Positions 51,182 to 60,098 of a stretch of DNA of 64,000 bases are shown here, piece after piece. The DNA is taken from contig NZ_CP026949.1 of NCBI RefSeq assembly GCF_003065425.1, positions 1,178,001-1,242,000 on the forward strand. Reading direction: 5' to 3'. The position numbers were made by a program, and so were the translations under genes. Each line of letters starts with the position of its first letter. The stretch's first letter is position 1. Source of the DNA: Mycetocola zhujimingii. Its GTDB lineage: Bacteria > Actinomycetota > Actinomycetes > Actinomycetales > Microbacteriaceae. Under the pieces are notes generated by a model. That model saw nothing but the letters and a program-made list of their open reading frames with translations, ran no database searches and was not told where the DNA came from.

Positions 51182-51826
51182 CTAGTCGTCGCCGTCGAAG
51201 AAGCCGCCGTCGAGGATGCGGTTATAACGCAGCCGGAGTGCGCGTTCGGTGCTCGCCGCCACCGCTGCGACCGTGAGCGAAACGTTCGCCCAGGCCGGAA
51301 GCTGGACCGGGCTGGAGAACGTGCCGAGGCGCTCCGCGACGGGTGGGACCTGTGCGATCAGCTCGATAATCTGCGGAGCTCCCAGCACGAGTGCGACGAT
51401 GAGGATCAACGCGGATGCAATGCCGACAGCGCGGCTCAGCGTCGGGGACGTCCGGTCCAGGTGGGCGCGCAGTCCTTCGGCCGATGCGGGATCGGGCACC
51501 AGCTGCTGTTCCCACCCGTCAGCGGTCACATAGTGGCAGCGCTTCAGCCCGAAGACGCTCAGCTCGACCTCGATGGTGCCACCCGGTACCGCGAAAGCCG
51601 CAGGGAGCTCAGAACGAGCGTGGTGGATACCGCCGCGGTAGAGCTCGGCGTATACGGTGCCGTTCTCATCGCCGGCTTGCCGGATGTCGACGGACCACGT
51701 CTCTGGTGTGCCGCCCTCGCCCGTGAGGTGGAGGTGAAAGAGGGAACGCGAGAACAGCTGCCACCAGTGATAGCGGGGGAGGACCCGGCCGTTCCCCGGC
51801 TTCACCGTGTGTTTCGACTCCAACAT
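51182..51826 (-). CDS. conserved actinobacterial membrane protein of unknown function
   Basis: 214 aa. It begins with PRYHWWQLFSRSLFHLHL, then a soluble beta-rich domain (WSVDIRQAGDENGTVYAELYRGGIHHA, IEVELSVFGLKRCHYVTADG) and two C-terminal membrane helices (about 130-152 and 180-200, ASALILIVALVLGAPQIIELI and ANVSLTVAAVAAS). I know this layout as a recurrent hypothetical family in Actinobacteria without function. It lies 179 bp from the divergent SLC13 permease and ahead of a small protein gene. Confidence 0.78.
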   Translation of the reverse strand: MLESKHTVKPGNGRVLPRYHWWQLFSRSLFHLHLTGEGGTPETWSVDIRQAGDENGTVYAELYRGGIHHARSELPAAFAVPGGTIEVELSVFGLKRCHYVTADGWEQQLVPDPASAEGLRAHLDRTSPTLSRAVGIASALILIVALVLGAPQIIELIAQVPPVAERLGTFSSPVQLPAWANVSLTVAAVAASTERALRLRYNRILDGGFFDGDD

Positions 51827-52005
51827 GTGCCCAGTAGAAACCGTGTCCTCGGAACACAGTCAAGCTTTTCTTCGAACGCGCCACAGTGAGCGGGCTATCA
51901 GCACTCGCCGAGAGCTCCACTCAGAACCGAATGAGACAATGAGGGCTGCGCGTTCGAGCGCGACATCGGACGCTTGAAACAAACGCAGGAAATGAGGCGC
52001 CGTCG

Positions 52006-53589
52006 ATGGATCAGGTGACCGTAATCTTCGTCATCCTCATAGCTGTCGTGATCGCATTCGTCACGAATCGCCTTCCACCGGTGCTTGTGGCCGCGGCTGT
52101 TCCGCTGGCCCTCTGGGCCACGGGTCTGCTGACACTGGAAGACTCTCTCGCCGGTTTCGGCAACGAGCTGGTCATCTTTATCGCCACTCTCTTCATCGTC
52201 GGTGAAGCCTTGGTGGCCACTGGCGTCACCGCGTGGATCAGCAAGCAGATCATCGGCCGAGCCGGACAACGCCGCTCGCGCCTCACGATTCTCATTGGCG
52301 CGATGGCGGCAGCGCTGGCCGCTCTCATCAGCATCAACGGTGCTGTCGCGGCCCTGCTTCCGATCGCCGTCGTCGTCTCGGTGCGCGCGGGAATTGTTCC
52401 GTCACGGATGCTGATGCCGCTTGCCTTCGCAGCCAGCGCTGGATCGTTGCTCACGCTCACCGGAACCCCCGTGAACATCATCGTCTCCGACCTCGCTGCT
52501 CGCTCAGGGGGTCGCGAGTTCGGCTACTTCGAATTCGCGCTGGTTGGCATCCCGCTCGTCGTGCTGACGCTCGCTGTCACCGCCGGCCTGGGCGGCCTTC
52601 TGCTCCCGCATCGCGAGGCCGAGAGACTCGCCGAGGAATCGAGCGACCCCGAGGAGCGCGCGCAGGCATGGCGGGCAACCTACGACGTCGACGTCACTGC
52701 GCGGCGCCACTTCGGCCCGCGCGAGGGCGTCCTCGAGGTTCTCATCGCACCGCGATCGTCGCTGATCGGTCGCTCGGTACGCGCGGGCATGCGGACCCGC
52801 GATGAAGATCTGGTCATCCTCGCGCTCAACAGGCCCGGTGAAGGAACCGGACTCGAGGCAAACGGAGAGGCACTCACGCTCCGTGCCGGTGATTCCGTGC
52901 TCGTTCAGGGGCCATGGGAGGCCCTGCACCGATACGTCAGCTCCCCGGATGTCATCGCTGTGACCTCGCCCCGGTCGCTGCAGCGGGGCGTTCCGCTCGG
53001 ACGCGGCGCACGCCGCGCGCTGGCGGTGCTCGCCGGGATGATTCTTCTCCTCGCGACCGGGGTTGTTCCCGCGGTGGTGGCCGGGGTGCTCGCTGTTGGC
53101 GCACTCATCCTCATCCGGGTCCTCACGCCGACGCAGGCATTCCGTTCGGTCGCATGGGAACCCGTCGTTCTCATTGCGTGCATGATCCCGCTTTCCTCCG
53201 CGTTCATCGCGACGGGCGCTGCTGACGTGGTCGCGGATGCCCTGCTCGCCCTTGTTGGGCAGGCCTCGCCACACCTCGCACTGCTCGCCATCTGCATTGT
53301 GACCGTCATCCTCGGGATGTTCATGTCGAACGTTGCAACGGTCCTCGTGGTCGCGCCGGTTGCCGTCTCCGTCGCGAGTGTGCTCGGGGTCAGCATCCTT
53401 CCCTTCATGATGGCGCTCACCGTCAGCGGTGCCGCGGCGTTCCTGACGCCGATCTCGACGCCGGTCAACATGATGGTCATGCAGCCTGCTGGGTACCGCT
53501 TCGGAGATTACTGGCGGATCGGACTCCCGCTCACGGTGATCTTCGTCGCGGTGGCAGTGCTCTACGTCCCGCTCGTGTGGCCGTTCTGA
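52006..53589 (+). CDS. SLC13/DASS-type permease with a central TrkA-C (RCK_C) domain
   Basis: 527 aa. Membrane halves (about 1-205 and 340-527) with LLTLTGTPVNIIV and AFLTPISTPVNMMV, the paired (S/T)-x-(T)-P-V-N-type re-entrant loops of sodium-coupled divalent anion transporters. Between them, residues about 240-325 are a TrkA-C-like domain (LEVLIAPRSSLIGRSVRAG, LRAGDSVLVQGPWEAL). The group takes up sulfate, dicarboxylates or similar anions; the substrate is not readable. Start ATG 52006 fits homology. Confidence 0.92.
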   Translation: MDQVTVIFVILIAVVIAFVTNRLPPVLVAAAVPLALWATGLLTLEDSLAGFGNELVIFIATLFIVGEALVATGVTAWISKQIIGRAGQRRSRLTILIGAMAAALAALISINGAVAALLPIAVVVSVRAGIVPSRMLMPLAFAASAGSLLTLTGTPVNIIVSDLAARSGGREFGYFEFALVGIPLVVLTLAVTAGLGGLLLPHREAERLAEESSDPEERAQAWRATYDVDVTARRHFGPREGVLEVLIAPRSSLIGRSVRAGMRTRDEDLVILALNRPGEGTGLEANGEALTLRAGDSVLVQGPWEALHRYVSSPDVIAVTSPRSLQRGVPLGRGARRALAVLAGMILLLATGVVPAVVAGVLAVGALILIRVLTPTQAFRSVAWEPVVLIACMIPLSSAFIATGAADVVADALLALVGQASPHLALLAICIVTVILGMFMSNVATVLVVAPVAVSVASVLGVSILPFMMALTVSGAAAFLTPISTPVNMMVMQPAGYRFGDYWRIGLPLTVIFVAVAVLYVPLVWPF

Positions 53590-53692
53590 CTCTCCGCGAA
53601 TCGCTGACGTTGCCACCGGTGCACCTCGCGAAGGACTCGTAGCCAAGCGCCGTTCTCAAGGGATCGACCTCTCGCCCCAGTAGGGTGGCGAC

Positions 53693-53977
53693 ATGACAGG
53701 ACCGGAAGTTCCCCAAGCGGCCCGGGCGCGCCATCGAGGGCCGGCGCCCGTCGCTAGCGAACTCGAGGAGCTGATGGGTACGGATGTCATCGACGTCGAG
53801 GTTGAACCCGCGGTGCAGCCACTGCTTCGGTTCACGGTCGCCGCAACACTGTGCGTCCTGGGTGTGACGTTCCTCGTGGTCCTCCTGATCTGGGGCTCCC
53901 TGTTGCCGCTGGCGGTGTTCTTGTGGCTGGCTGCCTGGTCCTTCACGGGCACTGCCGGTTGCTTTCCGGGCTGTTAG
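53693..53977 (+). CDS. small membrane protein
   Basis: 94 aa. An acidic N-terminal half (SELEELMGTDVIDVEVEPAVQ) precedes two close membrane helices (LLRFTVAATLCVLGVTFLVV and SLLPLAVFLWLAAWSF). Ends TGTAGCFPGC. No family recognised. A weak ribosome site is present (GGTGGCG). It stands alone between the SLC13 and flavoprotein genes. Confidence 0.55.
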   Translation: MTGPEVPQAARARHRGPAPVASELEELMGTDVIDVEVEPAVQPLLRFTVAATLCVLGVTFLVVLLIWGSLLPLAVFLWLAAWSFTGTAGCFPGC

Positions 53978-54120
53978 CTGAATACCGACTCGGGAAGGGC
54001 GAGGACGCGGAACTCGCCGTAGACAGCATGGCGGTCGACGAGCAGACTCAGATGTGTTTGTTTCGCTGACTGGGGCGGCTCACGACGGCCGCCGCGTTTA
54101 CCGAAAGCTGAGGCGCTGCC

Positions 54121-55755
54121 ATGGTCGACTACTACGCGGATCCTGAAACCATCCCGATGCTCAGCGACGCGCAGTGGTCGCGACTGACGCAACACGCGAC
54201 GCGTTCCGACGTCGCAGCTGGCGAGCAGATCATCGCGACGGGTCACGAGAACTATCCGATGATCCTCGTCGAGTCTGGTGAACTCGAACTCGTTCGAGAC
54301 TCTCTCTGGTGGCTCGATGAAGAGGTGCTGGCACTCATCGGGCCGGGCCACTTTGCCGGTGAACTCGGGCTGCTCAACGGTCAGCGCGCATTCCTGTCCG
54401 TGAGGGCAAAGGCCCCCAGCCGGATCTGGCGTCTGGAAGCCGCCGCGCTCCGGCAGGCGCTCTCCGAGGACGACGAACTTGGGGACCTCATCCTGCACTC
54501 TCTGTGGGCGCGCCGCGAGTCGCTTCGGAAGGGCTCGGCGGCGCTGACCCTGAAATTCGTGGGCGTCGGTGACTCCCGTGAATTTCTTGCGCTCCAGCGG
54601 TTTGCGGAACGCCTGGACCTCATTCACACGGCACTGGCACTCGAACTCGAACCGGATGCGACCATTTCGCACCCCGGCTTTGAGTGGGAGGCGGAGGACC
54701 TGCCGGTGGCCTTTATTCAAGGCGAAGCCTTCGTTCGAGCGACTCCCGCCGTGGTCGCTGAGCAACTCGGGCTCAGTTATGAGCCGACGAGTGAGGGCGC
54801 AGTGGACCTCGTCGTGATCGGCGGTGGACCGGCGGGACTGGCAGCGGCCATCTACGGCGCATCCGAGGGGCTCAATACACTTCTTCTGGAAGCCGTTGCG
54901 CCTGGCGGTCAGGCCGGGGCGACCTCGCGCATCGAGAACTTCCTCGGATTCCCCTTCGGAGTCAGCGGGGCGTCGCTGATCGGACAGGCGACGCTCCAGG
55001 CGATCAAGTTCGGCGTGCGGGTGTTCGCGCCCTGCGCGGCATCCGGTTTGCGTTCCACCGGCGATGGACTCGAGGTGGTGCTGACGGACGGGAAGGTGAT
55101 TCGCGCGCGCTCGGCCGTCGTGACATCCGGTGCCGCCTACAAGCGACTCCACCTGGACCGGTGGGACTTCTTTGAGCGAACCAGCATCTACTATGCCGCG
55201 ACGGCCCTGGAACTGAGGCAGGTGCACGGGGCTCCGGTCGTCGTCGCCGGCGGCGGGAACTCGGCCGGTCAGGCAGCGCTGTATCTCGCGAGCAACGGCT
55301 GCGACGTTCACCTGGTGGTGCGCGGCGGCGACCTCGGCGAGCGGATGTCGTCGTACCTGGTCGACCGAATCGTTGACGACCCACGAATCCACCTTCACCC
55401 CTCGTCGAACATCGTCGGGCTTGACGGCGAGCACACCCTCGAAGCCGTGCACATCGATACCGCCGGAACGGTTGAGGCGCGCGGACTGTTCTGTTTCATC
55501 GGCGCTGACCCGGCGACCGGCTGGATCGGCGGCCTCGATTGTGATGAGGACGGATTCATCCGGACCGGAACCGACATCTCGCAGCAGACGCTGCAACGCT
55601 GGCAAGACCTGGGGCGGGAACCTCTGCCGTTCGAGACCTCGACCCCTCGCGTGTTCGCGGCCGGGGATGTCCGCCGCGGGTCGATGAAGCGCGTCGCCGC
55701 CGCTGTCGGTGAGGGGTCGAGCGCGATCGCCTCAGTTCATCGGGTGCTCGCGTGA
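54121..55755 (+). CDS. CRP-like cyclic-nucleotide-binding domain fused to a thioredoxin-reductase-like flavoprotein
   Basis: 544 aa. Residues about 10-135 are a cNMP-binding-like barrel (GEQIIATGHENYPMILVESGELELV, GPGHFAGELGLLNGQRAFLSVRA). About 140-225 is a glutaredoxin/thioredoxin-like linker domain. From about 228 on it is a thioredoxin-reductase fold: FAD motif VVIGGGPAGLAAAIYG, NADPH motif VVVAGGGNSAGQAALYLAS, and FAAGDVRRGS. The redox-active CxxC of true thioredoxin reductases is absent (YYAATALE stands there), so electrons would go to another acceptor. The substrate is unknown. Such fusions are known in bacteria but poorly studied. Confidence 0.9.
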   Translation: MVDYYADPETIPMLSDAQWSRLTQHATRSDVAAGEQIIATGHENYPMILVESGELELVRDSLWWLDEEVLALIGPGHFAGELGLLNGQRAFLSVRAKAPSRIWRLEAAALRQALSEDDELGDLILHSLWARRESLRKGSAALTLKFVGVGDSREFLALQRFAERLDLIHTALALELEPDATISHPGFEWEAEDLPVAFIQGEAFVRATPAVVAEQLGLSYEPTSEGAVDLVVIGGGPAGLAAAIYGASEGLNTLLLEAVAPGGQAGATSRIENFLGFPFGVSGASLIGQATLQAIKFGVRVFAPCAASGLRSTGDGLEVVLTDGKVIRARSAVVTSGAAYKRLHLDRWDFFERTSIYYAATALELRQVHGAPVVVAGGGNSAGQAALYLASNGCDVHLVVRGGDLGERMSSYLVDRIVDDPRIHLHPSSNIVGLDGEHTLEAVHIDTAGTVEARGLFCFIGADPATGWIGGLDCDEDGFIRTGTDISQQTLQRWQDLGREPLPFETSTPRVFAAGDVRRGSMKRVAAAVGEGSSAIASVHRVLA

Positions 55756-55817
55756 CACGGTGTACCGCCCGGAAATAAGCCGGATCTCCGCTTCACGCCT
55801 CTATCGCTCGCTGAGCG

Positions 55818-55831
55818 AACGATATATCGTT
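55818..55831. promoter_or_regulatory. palindromic operator candidate of the PadR gene
   Basis: AACGATATATCGTT is a perfect 14-bp palindrome 33 bp before the PadR start, flanked on the left by CGCTC-GCT-GAGCG (55805-55817). AT-rich palindromes of this kind are typical PadR sites; autoregulation is likely. Confidence 0.65.
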
Positions 55832-55863
55832 GACCATCGCTCGGAAACCACAGGAGGTTCATC

Positions 55864-56427
55864 ATGGGCAACTCATTCCCCGCAGGAGGATTCCCCGCAG
55901 GAGGATTCGGCGCAGGCATCCCCACGGACGGCATGTGGCAATTCATGGAGCAGCTGCGATCCACCTTCGACAAACAACGTCCAAGCGGTCGGATGGGCCG
56001 TGGTGACGTCCGGGCCGCTGTACTCGCGCTGCTCGCAGAGAAGCCGATGCACGGCTACCAGATCATCCGCGAGATCGAGGAGCGCAGCAACGGCAGCTGG
56101 AAGCCGAGCGCCGGCTCGGTGTACCCGACACTGCAACTGCTCGCCGACGAAGGGCTGATCGCGTCAGAGGAATCGAATGGCCGCAAGACCTATTCCCTGA
56201 CCGAGGCCGGGCGCGCGGTGACCGTCGACTCCGGCAGCACAGCGCCGTGGGAGACGACGGGCGCGAACGACAAGTCCGGGGTCACCGCGCTGCCGAAGGC
56301 AGGCGTTGAACTTGCCCAGGCGGCCGCACAGGTGGGTCGAACCGGGTCGCCGGAGCAGATCCGGGAAGCGGTCGCGGTGCTCGACGAGGCGCGGCGGCGG
56401 CTCTACTCGATTCTCGCCCAGGACTGA
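55864..56427 (+). CDS. PadR-family transcriptional regulator
   Basis: 187 aa. The first about 40 residues are a Gly/Phe-rich tail with a doubled FPAGG unit (tandem 15-bp repeat in the DNA); residues about 45-115 are the PadR winged helix (RAAVLALLAEKPMHGYQIIREIEERSNGSWKPSAGSVYPTLQLLADEGLI). The C-terminal part is helical and shorter than in PadR-s1 types. It uses an AGGAGG site. It is followed 7 bp later by the AarF/UbiB kinase gene, with which it is probably co-transcribed. Confidence 0.94.
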   Translation: MGNSFPAGGFPAGGFGAGIPTDGMWQFMEQLRSTFDKQRPSGRMGRGDVRAAVLALLAEKPMHGYQIIREIEERSNGSWKPSAGSVYPTLQLLADEGLIASEESNGRKTYSLTEAGRAVTVDSGSTAPWETTGANDKSGVTALPKAGVELAQAAAQVGRTGSPEQIREAVAVLDEARRRLYSILAQD

Positions 56428-56434
56428 CAGAGAG

Positions 56435-58141
56435 GTGCCGTCGGTTCGCCAGGATCGAGGACATTCGCCGTCCGGAGCTGGAAATACGCGTGCCCGGTAC
56501 CGCCGCATCCTGCGGTTCGCCGGGTGGAATCTCGCGGTGACGTGGTGGTACGAACTCGTGCTCCCGCGCATCGGATTGCGGAGGGTCGCCGACAGCACGC
56601 GAACACGGCGGATGCAGCGCTTCGCACGGCGCTTCCACGTGCTCGCGGTCGACCTCGGCGGGCTGATGATCAAGGTCGGCCAGTTCCTATCGTCCCGGCT
56701 CGACGTCCTGCCGCCGGAGATCACGGCCGAACTCGAGGGGCTGCAGGACGAAGTGCCCCCCGTGCCCTTCGCCGCCATCCGGACCCTCGCCGAAGCGGAA
56801 CTCGGCGTGCGGCTCGAGTTGGCGTTCCAGTGGATCGACGAGACGCCCGTTGCAGCGGCATCCCTCGGCCAGGCCCATCGCGCCACCCTCGGTGCGCTCG
56901 ATACCGCCGACACGGGGCTGACCGGCGCCGTGATCAAGGTGCAGCGCCCCGGTATCGACGAGATCGTCGACGTTGACCTGGCCGCGCTGCGTAAGGTGGG
57001 CGGGTGGCTCAGCCACGTGCGTCTCGTGTCCGACCGTGTTGACGCGCCCGCGCTGGTGGAGGAGTTCGCGGTCACGAGTCTCGAGGAGATCGATTACCTG
57101 CACGAAGCGATGAATGCGGAGCGGTTCGCGGCCGATTTCGCCGGCGACGACCGGGTGGCCGTTCCCGCCGTGGTGTGGGAGCGCACGACCCGGCGGGTGC
57201 TCACGCTCGAAGACGTGACGGCGATCAAAATCAACGATACGGATGCCCTCCGTGCGGCCGGAATCGAACCGGGCGATGTGGCATCCGTCTTCGCCACCGT
57301 AATGTTCGACCAGCTGTTCACCAACGGCTTCTTCCACGCTGACCCGCACCCGGGCAACATCTTCGTCACGCCGATCGACGCCCCACCCGGTCAACGGTCG
57401 TGGAAGCTGACCTTCATCGATTTCGGGATGATGGGGGAGGTGTCCGCCAGCACCCGTGCCGGCCTGCGGAAACTGCTGATTGCCGCGGCGTCTCGCGATG
57501 GGAAGGGACTCGTCGACGCCATGGGTTCCGTCGGAGTGCTGCTGCCGACCGCTGAAACAGCTGAGCTCGAACGGGCGATGGTTCAGCTGTTCGCGCGGTT
57601 CGGTGGCATGGGCTTCGCCGAGCTGCGCGACGTCGACCCGCGCGAGTTCCGTGATTTCGCTATCGAGTTCGGTGACGTTGTGCGCTCGTTGCCGTTCCAG
57701 CTGCCCGAGAATTTCCTGCTAGTCATCCGGGCCATGTCGCTGACGTCCGGTGTGTGCAGCTCGCTCGACCCCAAGTTCAACCTGTGGGATTCCATCGAGC
57801 CGTACGCCACGCAATTGCTGCGCGACGAGGGTGGGAACGTGGTGAAGGATGCTGCCCAGCAGGTTCTCGACGTCGCCGGCCTCGCCCTGCGGTTGCCCCG
57901 GCGCCTGGACGACCTCATCACCCGGTTTCACGACGGCACGGTTTCGGTGCAGAGCTCCGCCCTCGACCGCCGGGTGGCACGGCTGGAACGGATCGCACAG
58001 CGTGCGGTATCGGCGATCCTGTTCGCCGGTTTGCTCGTCGGCGGTGCCCTCGTCCGCGACGCGGATGCCGTGTTCGGCACGGTTCTGATGGCCGTGTCTG
58101 CAGTACCGTTGCTGCACGCGCTCTTCGCGCCCCGGCGCTAA
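56435..58141 (+). CDS. AarF/ABC1/UbiB-family atypical kinase
   Basis: 568 aa. GTG 56435 is chosen as it follows the PadR stop by 7 bp. The family hallmarks are all present: LMIKVGQFLSSRLDVLPPEI (KxGQ helix), AAASLGQAHRA (Ala-rich nucleotide loop), AVIKVQRPGID, HADPHPGNIF (catalytic loop) and IDFGMMGE (metal-binding DFG). C-terminal helices include one or two membrane segments (AVSAILFAGLLVGGALV). Known members support isoprenoid-quinone synthesis as ATPases. The link to PadR control is unusual but supported by spacing. Confidence 0.93.
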   Translation: MPSVRQDRGHSPSGAGNTRARYRRILRFAGWNLAVTWWYELVLPRIGLRRVADSTRTRRMQRFARRFHVLAVDLGGLMIKVGQFLSSRLDVLPPEITAELEGLQDEVPPVPFAAIRTLAEAELGVRLELAFQWIDETPVAAASLGQAHRATLGALDTADTGLTGAVIKVQRPGIDEIVDVDLAALRKVGGWLSHVRLVSDRVDAPALVEEFAVTSLEEIDYLHEAMNAERFAADFAGDDRVAVPAVVWERTTRRVLTLEDVTAIKINDTDALRAAGIEPGDVASVFATVMFDQLFTNGFFHADPHPGNIFVTPIDAPPGQRSWKLTFIDFGMMGEVSASTRAGLRKLLIAAASRDGKGLVDAMGSVGVLLPTAETAELERAMVQLFARFGGMGFAELRDVDPREFRDFAIEFGDVVRSLPFQLPENFLLVIRAMSLTSGVCSSLDPKFNLWDSIEPYATQLLRDEGGNVVKDAAQQVLDVAGLALRLPRRLDDLITRFHDGTVSVQSSALDRRVARLERIAQRAVSAILFAGLLVGGALVRDADAVFGTVLMAVSAVPLLHALFAPRR

Positions 58142-58383
58142 GCGACGCCGGGGAAGGCACGCGCGTTAAGGACGCACCGAGCGGTGAGTTCATATCGCGT
58201 CACGCAACCGGTCGCTGCCGCCCGGGAAGAAGGGCGTCAGTCGGCGAGCCCGCCTCCCGCCAGCCAGGCCCCTGACCCGCGTCTCCAACCCGGTTCGCGA
58301 ATTAGATAAGTCGCCTGCATCATTAACTCACCCGCTCGCCCTCATCGACGTACCATTCGCGATCACGTTGAGGCATCACCTTC

Positions 58384-60036
58384 ATGAAAGTCCACCGTAT
58401 GCACACGCTCATTCCTCGTCCCCGGCTCTTCACCGAAGCAGAGGGCGAATTCGTTCTCAACGGAACCGTCGCGATTGCCGCGGTTCCGGATGCGACGGAT
58501 GCCGTCGCGCTGCTGACCGAGCGGTTGTGGGCCGGTGCGCGGATCCGTGTCGACGTCGTCGATCAGGCGCCCACAGGCATCCGATTCGTGATGGACGCCA
58601 CGCTGGCGCCGGAATCTCACCGCGTCGACGTTGCAACGGACGGCCTCAGCATCACGGCGGCAGATGCGGCCGGGTTCCTGCACGGCACCGCCACTGTTCT
58701 CCAGCTGATGGGCGACGGTATCTGGCGTTCAGTGAGCGCCACAGCCCGTACCGTCACGGTGCCGGCCTGTCACATCGAGGACGAGCCGGCCTTCGCCTGG
58801 CGGGGCATCATGCTCGACGTCGCACGCCACTTCCTTCCCGTACGCGAGGTGCTCCGCATCATCGACCTCATGGCGATGCACAAGTTCAACCGCCTGCACT
58901 TTCACCTCACTGATGACCAGGGTTGGCGGATCGAGATCCGTGCGTTCCCCCGACTGACGGAGGTCGGTGCGTGGCGAAATCGCACCCAGGTGGGTGCGGA
59001 CGACGCGACGGCTCCCGAGATCGAGCGACCACACGGCGGTTTCTATACCCAGGACGACATCGCCGAGATCGTGGCGTATGCCGCGAACCGCGGAATCGTC
59101 GTCGTGCCCGAGATCGATCTTCCCGGTCACTCGCAGGCCGCGATCGCGGCGTACCCCGATCTCGGGGTGCCCGACGCTGACGGGCACCCGCCCACGGTCG
59201 AGGTGTACCCGCGGTGGGGAATCAGCCCGTACCCGCTCAACGCTGAGACCAGCACCGTCGACTTCTTCCGGATCGTGCTCGACGAGGTGCTCGCGCTCTT
59301 CCCGTCCGTCGACATCGGGCTCGGGGGCGACGAGGTGCCGTCCGGTGCCTGGGAAGCCGATGCCCGGTCGCGGGAGCTCGCGCTCGAGCGTGGACTGTCG
59401 CACCCGCGCGAACTGCAGTTCTGGTTCCTCGACCACCTGCGCGCGCACATCGAACAGCGGGGTCGACGAATGCTCGCGTGGGACGAGGTACTCGAACACG
59501 ACGTGAGTGCGGACGTCACGGTTCTCGGCTGGCGGGGGGATGCCGGGATCGGTGAGTCGCTGCGTCGCGGCATCCCGGTCATCGCCTGCCCCGACAACCG
59601 GCTGTACTTCGACTACCGCCAGTCGGATGATCCGCGTGAGCCGATTCCTGTCGGTGTCGTCGTCGGACTTCGAGATGTGTACTCGTTCAGCCCGGTTCCG
59701 GAGTGGGCCACGGCCGAGCAGGCCGTGTTGCTGCGGGGAGCGCAGGCGAACCTGTGGGCTGAACACATGGAGGACGCCCGATCACGGGACTACATGCTCT
59801 GGCCGCGGGCGTGTGCCCTCGCCGAGGTGCTGTGGAGCGGGCCAGGAGGAGCCTTCGAGGAATTCGAGACGCGGCTGCAGTCGCACCTCGGCAGGCTCGA
59901 CGAGCGTGGCGTTGAGTATCGCCGTGCGGGCGGACCCCTCCCGTGGCAGGAGCGTCCGGGTGTGGGCGGTCGGGTGCAGAAGCCTGAGCAGCGCCAGCAG
60001 GAGATCGACGCGCTGACCGCCGCGATCGTGCGCTGA
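58384..60036 (+). CDS. beta-N-acetylhexosaminidase (GH20)
   Basis: 550 aa. An N-terminal alpha/beta domain (about 1-130) precedes the TIM barrel with AWRGIMLDVARHFLPV, KFNRLHFHLTDDQGWRIEI, EIDLPGHSQAA and GLGGDEVPSGAWE; the catalytic pair is D316-E317. No signal peptide is visible, so it acts on imported chitobiose- or peptidoglycan-derived sugars, removing terminal GlcNAc/GalNAc. It stands alone after 242 bp of intergenic sequence and is convergent with the dehydrogenase. Confidence 0.94.
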   Translation: MKVHRMHTLIPRPRLFTEAEGEFVLNGTVAIAAVPDATDAVALLTERLWAGARIRVDVVDQAPTGIRFVMDATLAPESHRVDVATDGLSITAADAAGFLHGTATVLQLMGDGIWRSVSATARTVTVPACHIEDEPAFAWRGIMLDVARHFLPVREVLRIIDLMAMHKFNRLHFHLTDDQGWRIEIRAFPRLTEVGAWRNRTQVGADDATAPEIERPHGGFYTQDDIAEIVAYAANRGIVVVPEIDLPGHSQAAIAAYPDLGVPDADGHPPTVEVYPRWGISPYPLNAETSTVDFFRIVLDEVLALFPSVDIGLGGDEVPSGAWEADARSRELALERGLSHPRELQFWFLDHLRAHIEQRGRRMLAWDEVLEHDVSADVTVLGWRGDAGIGESLRRGIPVIACPDNRLYFDYRQSDDPREPIPVGVVVGLRDVYSFSPVPEWATAEQAVLLRGAQANLWAEHMEDARSRDYMLWPRACALAEVLWSGPGGAFEEFETRLQSHLGRLDERGVEYRRAGGPLPWQERPGVGGRVQKPEQRQQEIDALTAAIVR

Positions 60037-60098
60037 CCGAACCGGCCTCGAACCGACCTCGAGCCGCCCGTCAGCGAGGGGCGCCGGTGGGTCGAGGT

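Noticed and set aside
53974-55605. 543-codon minus-strand frame opposite the flavoprotein gene
   Set aside because: The plus-strand protein has clear FAD and NADPH motifs; the antisense frame has none.
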